DNA from: Ulvibacterium marinum | GTDB lineage: Bacteria; Bacteroidota; Bacteroidia; Flavobacteriales; Flavobacteriaceae | Direction of reading: 5' to 3' | Assembly (NCBI RefSeq): GCF_003626755.1 | Contig: NZ_RBCJ01000003.1 | Location: 1,059,859-1,123,858, forward strand | Length of the DNA stretch: 64,000 nt | In this document: positions 38,151 through 47,649 of the stretch, one piece after another | Layout of the letters: each line of letters begins with the position of its first letter | Position numbering within the stretch: position 1 is the stretch's first letter | Program-made: the position numbers and the translations under genes | Notes under the pieces: model-generated | The model's input: only the letters and a program-made list of their open reading frames with translations | What the model was told of the DNA's origin: nothing | Database searches by the model: none

Positions 38151-39602
38151 ATGAAAAGGAATATATTTCTCGTCCTAGCATTATTGAATTTAGCATGCAA
38201 GGGTCAAAAAACCCAAGATAATGAGGAAATTGGGACGGTTGCCATAACCGGCACGGATGGAATAATTTACACCGGTGAATCCGGATTTATCAATGTGCCG
38301 GAAAATAGAGATAGTTCGGTATCCAAAAGAATAAGATTACCTTTTTTTAGGATAAGAACGGAGCATCCCGATCCGTTTCCACCCATTTTTGTTTTTGAAG
38401 GCGGGCCTGGCGATAATCCCTCTATTTTGCAACACTTGGAGGATTTAATGCCGATTTTACATTCCTTCTCGAAACGTAGCGATGTGATTGTAGTGGAGCA
38501 GCGGGGAAATGGCCGGTCCGAGCCTAATTTAAGTTGCCCTGGGTTTTTTGAGCTACCCCTGGACGTTGACCTTACCAAAGAGGGTTTCTCCCGGGTTTAT
38601 AAGGCCTTTATGAAAAATTGCGCTCTGTATTGGCAGGATAAAGGGCGGGAATTATCCGGTTATAACGTTTTGGAAATGGCCGATGATATTGACGCCGTTC
38701 GGAATTTATTGGGGTATGAAAAGATTATGCTATTTGGGGGTAGTTTTGGAAGCCACCATGCATTGGCCTATCTGCAACGCTATCCTGATAGAGTAGAGCG
38801 GGTTTTATTGGATAGTGCCGAAGGACTGGGTCACACGATGAAACTTCCATTGGATGCGGACCGTATGTTGAAACAGCTGTCGGAATTGATTTCGGAGGAT
38901 GCCAGCCATTCCGAAACACTTCCATCTTTTATTGAATTAGTAAAAACAATAATTCGAAAATTGGAGAAGGAACCTGTCCAGATAAATACGTTACACCCTG
39001 TCACCAATAAAGAGGTGCCAATCGTTTTAGGAGCTTACGATTTACAATTGGTCACGGCCTTGGAACTTGGAAGAATGGGATATCGAGAGCTTCCATATCA
39101 TTATTTGCAAATGCAAAAAGGGGACTTTTCTTGGTTAGCGGCCTATGCGATTCGGATTCGCTTGGGACAGTCCCGTAACCTAATGGCAGTACTAACGGAT
39201 TGTGCCTCGGGTGCCTCCATGGAGCGACGGAAAATGGTAATGGAACAAAGTAAAACGGCTATTTTAGAAGATGCGCTCAACAATATCAACTTTGAGGCCT
39301 GTGATCTATTACCGTTTAGGAATGTTAATTTGACCTTGACGGCTAACTTTAAGTCACCGGCACCCTTGTTGATAGTGAATGGAGATCACGATGCGAGAAC
39401 CCCTTTGACCAATGCAAAGGAAATTTTGGAACACTTTGAAAACGGGAGGATTTTGGAGGTCAAATACGGTTCGCACGACTTGTTCAGGGAAGGTTTTGAC
39501 ATCTTGGCTCCTGTACTAATCGGTTATTTGACCAGTGATGACCCATTAAGTTTTAAGTTACCGGTCAGATTGGAAGTGCCTTTGAATCTAAGACTCCATT
39601 AA
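38151..39602 (+). CDS. Lipoprotein alpha/beta hydrolase, tripeptidyl/prolyl aminopeptidase-like
   Basis: From ATG 38151 the 483-aa protein begins with a lipoprotein signal (FLVLALLNLACKGQ, lipobox before Cys). The fold is alpha/beta hydrolase: oxyanion FEGGPGDNPS, nucleophile elbow FGGSFGSHHALAYL, acid in NGDHDARTPL, base in GSHDLFREG. The GGPG motif and length resemble S33-type TAP/proline iminopeptidases. The metallopeptidase directly upstream suggests joint degradation of extracellular peptides. The earlier start at 38130 would bury the signal peptide. Confidence 0.85.
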   Translation: MKRNIFLVLALLNLACKGQKTQDNEEIGTVAITGTDGIIYTGESGFINVPENRDSSVSKRIRLPFFRIRTEHPDPFPPIFVFEGGPGDNPSILQHLEDLMPILHSFSKRSDVIVVEQRGNGRSEPNLSCPGFFELPLDVDLTKEGFSRVYKAFMKNCALYWQDKGRELSGYNVLEMADDIDAVRNLLGYEKIMLFGGSFGSHHALAYLQRYPDRVERVLLDSAEGLGHTMKLPLDADRMLKQLSELISEDASHSETLPSFIELVKTIIRKLEKEPVQINTLHPVTNKEVPIVLGAYDLQLVTALELGRMGYRELPYHYLQMQKGDFSWLAAYAIRIRLGQSRNLMAVLTDCASGASMERRKMVMEQSKTAILEDALNNINFEACDLLPFRNVNLTLTANFKSPAPLLIVNGDHDARTPLTNAKEILEHFENGRILEVKYGSHDLFREGFDILAPVLIGYLTSDDPLSFKLPVRLEVPLNLRLH

Positions 39603-39802
39603 ATGGTTTGGATGACAAATACGTTTATTTCCCTATTTGGGGTATGATTTGAAAGTATATTTTTTTAGTCTTAAAAATGTTGATTTACGGAACTAGGAAA
39701 TGACGATAGGTATCGGCTATGATTTGTGATCGTTGCATTATTTTTAATATAAGCTTAAAAGCAAGAAATGACCATAAAGTGAATCATACTTTATAGCTGT
39801 TA

Positions 39803-41137
39803 TTAGTCGCTGTTTTTGAATCCAGATTCTAAATCATAAATTGAAGCGCAGTGTATCCTTAAATTAGCTTTACCATTTTTTGAAAACCAAACCCATAGGT
39901 CAACTCCCGGTGCATAGTAAAAGCCAGAGTCCAATTTAAAAAGCTCAACAGATGTATTGTTTTTATGAATTTTAAGCATGCCACTATGATTGCCGATACG
40001 GGCAACCTGATCTTTATTCAACCGGTAGCTACCAATTATTTCTTCATCTGTGAATTCTAACTGTCCGGGATGTTCCCAATCATGTATTCCGCCAATATCC
40101 AAGTAATGATTAATATTTCTTACCAGTGCTGGTCTAAGCCAGTATGATAATTTTACATTCGATAAATGGACTATTGACCTTTTTTTATCCATGTCAAAAT
40201 AGACCATGGTATAAAATCCTTTCCAATCTCCTGTGAAATGATACTTGTTTTGATCGGTCCTTTTGTACCAATGAAGAATATTGAAGTCACTTGAGGAATT
40301 TTTCATATTTAATTCCTTTGCTAGTTTTCCTTTGGGATAAATAGAGCCTGAAATAAAAGACCTGCTCCATTTGGATAAGTCTTCTGCAGAAAAAAACAAA
40401 TTGCAATCTCCATAGAATGCCTCAAAATCGTCAGAATCATTTACTTGTGCTGTGCCTTTTTCGATGGAATAGCCCATGGCTCGATTGTTTGGAAAGCCCT
40501 TTAACCTTGTCGGTCTAAGAAACCAATCATCCATGCCAAGCGGTTCTGCAATTTCTTTCCTTATAAAGTCTTCATAGGAAACTTTGCTTATATTCTCAAT
40601 TATGATGGCAAGAAGAATATGATTGAATGCGTTGTACATAAATTGACTACCTGGCTGGAATTCTAATTTAGGTTCATCATTAATCAGAAATTCAAGAAAT
40701 ACGCTATTGCTTAAGAGAACTCCTTTCTGTACATTATCAAAAACATAACCATCCGAAACAATACCCGAAGTTTGTTCCAACAAATGACGAATAGTTATTG
40801 ATTCGTATGGAAAATCTTGAATGAAATCCTGTACAGGAGTGTTTAAATCAATTTTATTTGAATCTACCAACATTATCATTGCAAACGCAGTGAAGGTTTT
40901 GGTAATTGAACCAGTATCCATCGGAGTATCTGTGTCAAAGGGTGTTTGAAGCCTCAAATCCGCATAACCAAATCCTCTAGAAAATAGTACACTATCATTT
41001 TCGGTCACAATAATTGCCCCATTGAACAGGTCTCTTTCATGGAGCTGTTGAAGATAGTGCTCTAAATTGATGTTTCCTTTGTCCCTTTGACAGGAAATTG
41101 ACAATAAAAAAATTAAGATATAAACACATTTTTTCAT
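39803..41137 (-). CDS. Lipoprotein serine hydrolase, beta-lactamase class C-like
   Basis: From ATG 41137 the 444-aa protein starts with a lipoprotein signal (KCVYILIFLLSISCQ). The catalytic SxxK is TGSITKTFTAFA. The second motif, usually YxN, reads MYNAFNHILLA, with Ala in the Asn position. The third-motif region is HFTGDWKGFYTM. It belongs to the DD-peptidase/esterase-like class C group, not to true resistance AmpC. An upstream in-frame start at 41227 would put 30 unrelated residues before the signal. Confidence 0.82.
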   Translation of the reverse strand: MKKCVYILIFLLSISCQRDKGNINLEHYLQQLHERDLFNGAIIVTENDSVLFSRGFGYADLRLQTPFDTDTPMDTGSITKTFTAFAMIMLVDSNKIDLNTPVQDFIQDFPYESITIRHLLEQTSGIVSDGYVFDNVQKGVLLSNSVFLEFLINDEPKLEFQPGSQFMYNAFNHILLAIIIENISKVSYEDFIRKEIAEPLGMDDWFLRPTRLKGFPNNRAMGYSIEKGTAQVNDSDDFEAFYGDCNLFFSAEDLSKWSRSFISGSIYPKGKLAKELNMKNSSSDFNILHWYKRTDQNKYHFTGDWKGFYTMVYFDMDKKRSIVHLSNVKLSYWLRPALVRNINHYLDIGGIHDWEHPGQLEFTDEEIIGSYRLNKDQVARIGNHSGMLKIHKNNTSVELFKLDSGFYYAPGVDLWVWFSKNGKANLRIHCASIYDLESGFKNSD

Positions 41138-41287
41138 TTTAAGGAATTGTCGCCAATAAGGATATAGAATCTTATACAATCTGCATGTACCATAAAAGTA
41201 AACAATCATACTAATTAGTGTAATCAAAAAGGAGGTCTCCTAAAATAGGCACTTTTTGGAACTTAGAAGGAAGGTGGGTATGGCCAA

Positions 41288-41572
41288 TTAAATTGTTCCA
41301 TAAAAGAACGGAACAAAGGAAAACTCCATTCCAAGTGCGGCTTGTTTCATCTCTTCCAGAACTTCGCCACAGAACAAAAATTCACCCGGATTGGCGATTG
41401 AAAATAAATTTTCAAAATGTCCGGCCGTAGTAGTCCCCATTGGAATATATACAATAAGTGAGGATTGAAGCTGCTAAAAAACAAAACATGACGCTGTATT
41501 CGAGAGTATAGAACCGCTGAGGACGTTATGGTTCATATTAATCACTTCAACGGCACTATTTCCGGAGTACCA
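41288..41572 (-). pseudogene. Decayed gene fragment of unknown family
   Basis: In one minus-strand frame, 32 codons (41572-41477) end at a TAG (41476-41474) and the frame then continues for 61 codons to a TAA at 41290-41288. The second part, including PMGTTTAGHFENLFSIANPG and FCGEVLEEMKQAALGMEFSF, has protein-like composition but no good start. The 612-base gap between the two flanking genes has nothing else I recognise except another short fragment (KAEVAKLPKETKSGKLFTKI) in a different frame near 41600-41690. I read this as one or more inactivated genes. Confidence 0.4.
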
Positions 41573-41749
41573 TTAAATTCTAATTTTTTCCCACCTTATT
41601 TCTTGACCATAAGATTTTTGTAAAGAGTTTCCCGCTCTTGGTCTCTTTTGGTAGTTTCGCTACTTCAGCTTTTAAAGGAAAAAAAAGATTTCAATATTAC
41701 TTTTTGTAAAGAGTCCAGGGCTGTAGGCTTCTGGGTACAAGTATTGTTA

Positions 41750-42262
41750 CTAAAGATTCACAAATTCAAACCCGACCAAAGGAATATTCCGAAGATCCCT
41801 TTCTGTTTCATTGAGCAGAATGCCATGCTCCAGATAAGCCTTTAAGTTGGCCAGCCAAAAGGTCCAGCCATTGCTGCAACCATAATGGATGTTCAAACTG
41901 CTCTGCTCATCCGTTGGAATATCATACTGTTTTAAGGTTAGCAGACATGCGTTTCCCTGACTTTCTATATGTACGGAGACTTTGCTGTCCGTAAAAGAAA
42001 TCTCTAGGAAATCCGTACCATTGGTCCGTATAACTTGTCCCTTTTCCTGGTCATCCCAATTGTGCCATTCCCAAATATAGCTATCGCCGGTTTGCATAGA
42101 GTCCTTTTTACTACGTTGCTCACCTTCCGGTGAGAAGTACTCGGCCTTTCTCAGGAACCAGGAACAGATACCTTCAGGAGTTGCCCAGCACCAATAGAGT
42201 TTTTCCTTTGTAGTATTTATATATATTTTCTTGGTGAAAGAATCAAAACTTAGCTTTTCCAT
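41750..42262 (-). CDS. SRPBCC/AHSA1-like domain protein
   Basis: The 170-aa protein resembles the START-like AHSA1 family: an N-terminal strand (KKIYINTTKEKLYWCWATPE), a mid WEWHNWDDQEKGQVI region, and the C-terminal helix (NGWTFWLANLKAYLEHGILL). These proteins form a hydrophobic cavity that binds a ligand or client. No enzymatic residues can be inferred. It reads in the direction of the class A-like hydrolase gene, 8 bases upstream, so the two are probably co-transcribed. Confidence 0.82.
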   Translation of the reverse strand: MEKLSFDSFTKKIYINTTKEKLYWCWATPEGICSWFLRKAEYFSPEGEQRSKKDSMQTGDSYIWEWHNWDDQEKGQVIRTNGTDFLEISFTDSKVSVHIESQGNACLLTLKQYDIPTDEQSSLNIHYGCSNGWTFWLANLKAYLEHGILLNETERDLRNIPLVGFEFVNL

Positions 42263-42270
42263 AGGGTTTA

Positions 42271-43404
42271 TTATTTAATACGTTTTAGTTCGTAATCATA
42301 TAACTGTCTTCCCAACTCCGCTAAAAAGGGAATACCAATTTCATCATATTCGTACTTATTATCATTAAAGATACCGTCCTTATTTACAAGGATGGTGGCC
42401 GAAAGCATAAACTCCACATTATTTTCCGTATCCGTAATATAAGCGCAGTCTGTGAGTGTGCCATAAGCAAAACCGACCTTATTGTAGATTTTTATGTTCC
42501 CCGGGATGTTTTCCTTGGTATCGCCGTACAAAAAGAATTTACAGTATCCATCATAATACTCCACTGGGTCGTAACCCACGGCTTTGGGCAAGGTATGCAT
42601 GGCCGTTAATAGATATTCCCGTTGTGGTTCGGTAAGTTGGAACTTTTCCTTATCGGAAAACTTCTCCGGGAAAACGACCCTTTTCAATACCCCATGTTGG
42701 GCATCTATGGGATAATAATTTTTCAGACCAAAGTCAAAAGGTTCTTTCATTAATGAGTCTTCTTCATAGAACCCTGTTCCTTTCCTCACTTTGTTCAGTT
42801 GCAAGGGCCTTGCAGCCGTATTTGTACTCCCCTCCAATGTGGCTGTTGTGCTGTCATTAAGGTAAATGATCAGAGGTTTTGTAGTTACATCATCGGAATG
42901 ATAGCCCAAACGGTGGGAAATCCGTACTGGGTCCACGCCTTTATCCCTCAATCGGTTATTGATCGCATCTTGACCTAAAAATTCTACCAAGCGATTATTG
43001 GCGTGATTGTCGCTAACCGCAAAAATCTCGGAAATAGCCTTGGCGAAGGTAGTCTCGATGGAATCGCCTTCCACATAAAAACGGGTATTCCTGTCCAATG
43101 TATCTATTTCGTTCAGTTTTTCCAGGGCCAATACGGCAATGGGAAATTTTACTGTGCTTGCGGGATAGAAATAATTGTGCTTCTCCACTTTAAAATCGTG
43201 ATCTGTAAAAATGATGCTATCTTTTTTGCGATCTATTTGGGTATAGCGGATCTGTACTTCAAATTGGTCTACGCTATCCATAACTCGTTTAATATTCGGA
43301 TTCTCCGAGGAAAGCACTTTTTGCAGGGGATTCTCCAAAACCTGGGCATGTGAACAAGCCATTAAAACACTACATATAACTAGGGAAAAAAAGAATAATC
43401 TCAT
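42271..43404 (-). CDS. Lipoprotein serine hydrolase, beta-lactamase class A-like
   Basis: The 377-aa protein begins with a lipoprotein signal (LFFFSLVICSVLMACSHAQ). Class A-fold motifs appear in order: SxxK as ASTVKFPIAVLALEKL, SDN as AVSDNHANNRL, and KxG as NKVGFAYGT. The usual ExxxN loop glutamate is not obvious. It may be a D-Ala peptidase or esterase, or a weak beta-lactamase. Activity against antibiotics cannot be inferred. It is followed closely by the AHSA1-like gene. Confidence 0.82.
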   Translation of the reverse strand: MRLFFFSLVICSVLMACSHAQVLENPLQKVLSSENPNIKRVMDSVDQFEVQIRYTQIDRKKDSIIFTDHDFKVEKHNYFYPASTVKFPIAVLALEKLNEIDTLDRNTRFYVEGDSIETTFAKAISEIFAVSDNHANNRLVEFLGQDAINNRLRDKGVDPVRISHRLGYHSDDVTTKPLIIYLNDSTTATLEGSTNTAARPLQLNKVRKGTGFYEEDSLMKEPFDFGLKNYYPIDAQHGVLKRVVFPEKFSDKEKFQLTEPQREYLLTAMHTLPKAVGYDPVEYYDGYCKFFLYGDTKENIPGNIKIYNKVGFAYGTLTDCAYITDTENNVEFMLSATILVNKDGIFNDNKYEYDEIGIPFLAELGRQLYDYELKRIK

Positions 43405-43476
43405 TCTAGTTTAAGTTTTGGTCGGTTGTTTTTTTTGCATTGGGCTAAAAATGGTTATATGTTTTTCAAGATCAGG

Positions 43477-43746
43477 CTATTTCCCTTCTTTTGAGATCCC
43501 TGGCGAGCTCTCCTCGTAAATCTCTCCACGATGTGGCTTCAAAGCATCCCTTACCTTGATCATTTCAGATTCATCAACGATTAAATAAGCAATACTGTGA
43601 ACATCATTTAGTCGCTTGGAGCCTGCAAGCCCCTTGTTTAAATCAATGGTGGCACTATACTGTTTCAAATGTATTTCGTGATGTTGTGCCGTTTTATCTG
43701 CGGCTGGGCCCCTAAAGTCCCAAATAAGTCGTATTCTTTTCTTCAC
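43477..43746 (-). CDS. Conserved small protein of unknown function
   Basis: The 89-aa protein starts KKRIRLIWDFRGPAADKTAQ and has a predicted alpha/beta fold (KQYSATIDLNKGLAGSKRLN, HSIAYLIVDESEMIKVRD). It lacks a signal peptide and membrane helix. I believe similar proteins occur in many flavobacteria but know of no function. It starts 15 bases after the SRPBCC gene stop, on the same strand. Confidence 0.7.
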   Translation of the reverse strand: MKKRIRLIWDFRGPAADKTAQHHEIHLKQYSATIDLNKGLAGSKRLNDVHSIAYLIVDESEMIKVRDALKPHRGEIYEESSPGISKEGK

Positions 43747-43761
43747 TTTGGTTCTAAAGGT

Positions 43762-44217
43762 TTATGTATCGGCAACAGAGATGCCTTTTTCCGCAAAGGC
43801 CTTAAAATCTTCGGCATATTTTTGGGATTGTTTCTTAAAAGCCCCGGGCATAAAGAATCCCATTACTTTCATCATGAAACTGGAAAACTGAAATTCCGCC
43901 TCGGATATCCATTGGGTACTATGTCCGTCTATGTCCTTAAAATAATTCTTCTGAATGTTATGTACTCCCTTAGTATCATAGGTGGCATGAAATTCATGGG
44001 GAAAGTTGCTTCTAAGAATGGTTTCAATGAGTACCATATCGCGTTTGCCCATTTTATAATGTAGTTCCATTTGGGCCCCTTCTGCTCCAGGTGTATCGGA
44101 GAGCTGTTTATAGCTGACAAGGCCTCGTTGCCAATGTTTCATATTATCAGGATTGTCCAACTTCTGGACAAACGCTTCAATAGGGATATCAATAGTGATT
44201 TCCGTAGTATATTTCAT
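43762..44217 (-). CDS. SRPBCC family protein
   Basis: From ATG 44217 the 151-aa protein begins MKYTTEITIDIPIEAFVQKL, the classic first strand and helix of the polyketide cyclase/dehydrase-like SRPBCC fold, and ends with the long helix (QSQKYAEDFKAFAEKG). The frame is open upstream to 44319, but the extra residues are not family-like. A ligand-binding role is likely; no catalytic site is visible. Confidence 0.82.
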   Translation of the reverse strand: MKYTTEITIDIPIEAFVQKLDNPDNMKHWQRGLVSYKQLSDTPGAEGAQMELHYKMGKRDMVLIETILRSNFPHEFHATYDTKGVHNIQKNYFKDIDGHSTQWISEAEFQFSSFMMKVMGFFMPGAFKKQSQKYAEDFKAFAEKGISVADT

Positions 44218-44306
44218 GGTCGGTGTAGTTATTGTATTCGCCCTACTAATGTAATAAAATAATGTAGGGGTGGCCTCTAAAAATGTGTTAATCCAAGGTT
44301 TATAAC

Positions 44307-44336
44307 TTGTTAAGCACACATTAATTTTTATTTTTG
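44307..44336 (+). promoter_or_regulatory. Promoter of the parvulin/MoxR gene group
   Basis: TTG (44307-44309), 19 bases and TATTTTTG (44329-44336) fit the Bacteroidetes consensus exactly. The last G is 5 bases before the ATG at 44341, so transcription would begin at or beside the start codon (see finding on leaderless mRNA). Confidence 0.6.
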
Positions 44337-44340
44337 CCGG

Positions 44341-45228
44341 ATGTTTATCTTTTTAAGCAATGCAAGGACAAAAGGTTTCCTTAGCTTTTTTGTAGTGCTC
44401 CTTATAGTGTCCTGCGGTTCCTTTTTGAAGGAGAAAGAGGAAAAAGAACCATTGGCAAGGGTAGGGGACCACTATTTGTACAAGGAAGATATTTTGCCCT
44501 TGTTAAGAAAGGGCATTTCCCATGAAGACAGTGCTTCCTTTGTTACCAATTACATCAATAATTGGGCTTCCAAACAACTTTTGTTGGATAAGGCAAAAAT
44601 TAATCTACAGGAAGAAAAATTAGCGGAGTTCGATGCTTTAGTGGCCGATTACCGCACAGACTTATATACAAGGGCCTACAAGGAAGCGTTGGTAAGTCAA
44701 GGAAGTGATTCCTTGGTAAGCCAGTCCCAATTGAAGAGTTTTTATGAGCGCGAAAAGGAAAACTTCAAATTGAAGGAAAAGCTTGTACAGCTTCGTTTTA
44801 TTGAGCTCCCGACCGAGTTTTTGAATAAGGGAGAAGTCATAAAGCGACTAAAAAGCTTTACGGAAGAGGATATGGTCTATTTGGATTCCATAGGGGTGCA
44901 GTTCCGTAAATTGAATTTCAACGATTCCATTTGGATCAGGGCCTCCAGGGTAATCGAGGAGATTCCCCCCTTGACCTTTGATAATCAGGACCGATACTTA
45001 AAAAAATCACAATTTTTTGAATTGGAGGATTCAATAGGGGTATATTTGGCTAGGATAAACGATGTTCGTCAAGTTAATGAAATAGCACCCTTGTCCTTTA
45101 TAGAGCCTACCATTAAACAAGTACTTCTCAGCAGAAGAAAATTGGACTATATACGTAAATTGGAGACGGAATTAATAGATGAAGCCATTAAACAAAATGA
45201 ATTCGAGGTCTATGTACAAGATAACTAA
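44341..45228 (+). CDS. PpiC/SurA-like peptidyl-prolyl isomerase lipoprotein
   Basis: The 295-aa protein has a lipoprotein signal (GFLSFFVVLLIVSCGSF). A SurA-like N-terminal helical region follows (LARVGDHYLYKEDILPLLRK). The C-terminal parvulin part is poorly conserved (KLKEKLVQLRFIELP; PLSFIEPTIKQVLLSRRK), so catalysis is uncertain and it may be a pure chaperone. It precedes and overlaps a true SurA-like protein by 17 bases, pointing to a shared outer-membrane protein folding task. Confidence 0.82.
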   Translation: MFIFLSNARTKGFLSFFVVLLIVSCGSFLKEKEEKEPLARVGDHYLYKEDILPLLRKGISHEDSASFVTNYINNWASKQLLLDKAKINLQEEKLAEFDALVADYRTDLYTRAYKEALVSQGSDSLVSQSQLKSFYEREKENFKLKEKLVQLRFIELPTEFLNKGEVIKRLKSFTEEDMVYLDSIGVQFRKLNFNDSIWIRASRVIEEIPPLTFDNQDRYLKKSQFFELEDSIGVYLARINDVRQVNEIAPLSFIEPTIKQVLLSRRKLDYIRKLETELIDEAIKQNEFEVYVQDN

Positions 45229-46669
45229 ATCCCTTATTTTAGGGGCGTTTATAAGTATACAAGGGGTTTTATCGGCCCAAAGTAGTAATGCTGTTGCATC
45301 GGATTCCCAAGGGGAGCCCATGGCGTCCACAATGCAAGCCGAGGCGGAAATTAAAAAAGACACCTCCGAGAACTTCAAAAGAATAAAGTTGGATGGTATT
45401 GCGGCGGTGGTAGGCGACTATGTAATCTTGGATTCCGATATCGACAAAACACTAATAGATCTAAAAAGTCAAGGTGCGTCCACCGAGGATATCACACGAT
45501 GTGGACTTTTGGGAAAACTTATGGAAGATCGCTTGTATGCACATCAGGCCGTACAGGACAGCCTTTTGGTATCCGATGATGAGGTGGCGGCCACTACCGA
45601 GGCACAAATTCAGGAATTGGTATCAAGGACAGGATCCATGGCCAAGTTGCTAAAGTTCTACAGGAAGGACGATGAGGCCAGCTTGCGGGAAGAAATCGGT
45701 AAAATAAATAAACTTCGTATGCTGTCCGAAAAAATGCAACGTGATATCATTTCGGAAATTGAGATTACACCAGAAGAAGTGCGGCAGTTCTTCAATAAAA
45801 TTCCCGAGGATGAACGTCCTGTTTTTGGTGCCGAGCTTGAAATTTCCCAGATTGTAAAGCAACCAAAACCTACCGAAGCCGAAAAGCAGAAAGTTATTGA
45901 CAAGCTCAATACCATCAAGGCCGATGTTGAGGACAACGACGCTAGTTTTAGTGTAAAGGCCATTCTGTATTCCCAGGATCCCGGCTCCAAACCAAGAGGA
46001 GGATTGTATAACGGTATTACAAAAAAGTCTGGATTTGATAAGACCTTTAAGGACGTAGCTTTCAGCTTACGGCAAGGCGAGGTGTCTGATCCCTTTGAGA
46101 CCATGTTCGGTTTCCATATAATTTATATTGAAAAAATAAGAGGTCAAGAATTGGACCTTCGCCATATCTTGATTCAGCCTGAAATTTCACAGGAAGCTTT
46201 GGATGGGGCAAAGTCCGAATTGGACAGCATAAGGCAGAAAGTGTTGGACGGAAAATTTACATTTGCCGAGGCCGCACTTAATTTTTCCGATGAAAAAGAG
46301 ACCAAATTTGATGGAGGCCTTTTACGGAATCCTACCAATTTTGATTCAAAATTTGAGTTGACGAAAATGGATCCCACATTGTATAACCAGGTGAGAAATT
46401 TAAAGGACAATGAGATTTCCTATCCCATTTTTGAGGAAGACCCGCGAGGTGGCGGTCCAAAGTATAAGATCTTGAAGGTTACCAACAGGTATGATGAACA
46501 TATCGCTGATTTTGCAAGGGACTATACCAAAATCCAACAGTTGGCCCTAACTGAGAAGCAATACAATGCCATAAAAAAGTGGATGGAAGAACATATTGAA
46601 GATACCTACATTAGCGTAAACGACAAAAACAGGGAATGCAATTTTGCCAACAATTGGGTAAAGAACTAG
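45212..46669 (+). CDS. SurA-like periplasmic peptidyl-prolyl isomerase
   Basis: From ATG 45212 the 485-aa protein has a signal peptide (LILGAFISIQGVLSAQ), a SurA N-domain (DGIAAVVGDYVILDSDI) and two parvulin domains (about 175-285: EISQIVKQPKP to FGFHIIYIEKI; about 290-390: LDLRHILIQPE). It should assist outer-membrane protein maturation. An upstream in-frame ATG at 45179 lies inside the previous gene and would place 11 residues before the signal. The MoxR gene follows 4 bases later. Confidence 0.87.
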   Translation: MYKITKSLILGAFISIQGVLSAQSSNAVASDSQGEPMASTMQAEAEIKKDTSENFKRIKLDGIAAVVGDYVILDSDIDKTLIDLKSQGASTEDITRCGLLGKLMEDRLYAHQAVQDSLLVSDDEVAATTEAQIQELVSRTGSMAKLLKFYRKDDEASLREEIGKINKLRMLSEKMQRDIISEIEITPEEVRQFFNKIPEDERPVFGAELEISQIVKQPKPTEAEKQKVIDKLNTIKADVEDNDASFSVKAILYSQDPGSKPRGGLYNGITKKSGFDKTFKDVAFSLRQGEVSDPFETMFGFHIIYIEKIRGQELDLRHILIQPEISQEALDGAKSELDSIRQKVLDGKFTFAEAALNFSDEKETKFDGGLLRNPTNFDSKFELTKMDPTLYNQVRNLKDNEISYPIFEEDPRGGGPKYKILKVTNRYDEHIADFARDYTKIQQLALTEKQYNAIKKWMEEHIEDTYISVNDKNRECNFANNWVKN

Positions 46670-46673
46670 AAGA

Positions 46674-47627
46674 ATGTCAGACGTTACGGCGATCAATCAA
46701 CTTGTAGAAAAACATAATGCGCTCAAACAGGAAATTGCCAAGATTATTGTTGGTCAAGAAAAGGTCATAGACCAGATTTTACTTTCCATTTACACGGGAG
46801 GCCATTCATTGCTGATAGGTGTGCCCGGGTTGGCCAAAACCTTAATGGTAAACACAATAGCCCAAACTTTGGGGTTGGATTTTAAACGTATCCAGTTTAC
46901 CCCGGATCTAATGCCCAGCGATATTCTGGGAAGTGAAATCTTAGATCAGAACAGAAACTTTAAGTTTATAAAAGGCCCTGTATTCGCCAATATAATTTTG
47001 GCGGACGAGATAAATCGTACGCCGCCAAAGACACAAGCCGCACTTTTGGAAGCCATGCAGGAGCGTGCGGTTACCATTGCAGGGCAACGCTATAAATTGG
47101 AATTGCCCTACTTTGTCCTGGCCACACAAAACCCAATAGAACAGGAAGGGACCTATCCTTTGCCTGAAGCCCAGTTGGATCGTTTTATGTTCGCCATAGA
47201 ACTAAAGTATCCGTCCGTTGAAGAGGAAGTACGCGTGGTAAAGACTACGACCAATGACGAATTTCCAAAGGTCGAGGCACTTTTTAACGCCCAGGAGATA
47301 CTGGAAATCCAACATTTGGTTCGAAGGATTCCAGTACCGGACAATGTGGTAGAGTATGCGGTAAATTTGGTCAACAGTACGCGTCCTGTTTTGTCATCTG
47401 CCTCGGATTTTGTTAAACAGTACATCGATTGGGGCGCCGGACCCCGGGCTTCACAGAACCTTATTTTGGGAGCCAAGGCCCATGCTGCCGTTCATGGCAA
47501 GTTTTCTCCGGATATGGAAGATGTCCGGGCCGTGGCCATGGGGATTCTACGGCATAGAATTATTAAAAACTACAAGGCAGAGGCCGAAGGTATTTCCGAA
47601 GAGGATATCATAACAAAACTTCTTTAA
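46674..47627 (+). CDS. MoxR-family AAA+ ATPase
   Basis: The 317-aa protein has Walker A GVPGLAKT (residues 49-56), Walker B IILADEINRTPPKTQ (Asp111, Glu112), sensor VLATQNPIEQEGTYPLPEAQ and the arginine-rich lid AGPRASQNLIL. MoxR ATPases act as chaperones for metal insertion or for von Willebrand A-domain proteins. The usual DUF58 and VWA partners are not downstream here, so the client is unknown. It is the third gene of the parvulin transcript. Confidence 0.93.
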   Translation: MSDVTAINQLVEKHNALKQEIAKIIVGQEKVIDQILLSIYTGGHSLLIGVPGLAKTLMVNTIAQTLGLDFKRIQFTPDLMPSDILGSEILDQNRNFKFIKGPVFANIILADEINRTPPKTQAALLEAMQERAVTIAGQRYKLELPYFVLATQNPIEQEGTYPLPEAQLDRFMFAIELKYPSVEEEVRVVKTTTNDEFPKVEALFNAQEILEIQHLVRRIPVPDNVVEYAVNLVNSTRPVLSSASDFVKQYIDWGAGPRASQNLILGAKAHAAVHGKFSPDMEDVRAVAMGILRHRIIKNYKAEAEGISEEDIITKLL

Positions 47628-47649
47628 GTATTTTTCCTAACTTTTCAAG

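Noticed and set aside
39770-39800. ATAAAGT/ACTTTAT inverted repeat between two convergent genes
   Set aside because: The stem is only A/T rich with no T run after it; it may be chance in AT-rich spacer.
41223-41240. AGGAG-GT-CTCCT symmetric sequence, considered as a hairpin or strong ribosome-binding site
   Set aside because: The 2-base loop is too tight for a stable hairpin and no start codon follows at a useful distance.
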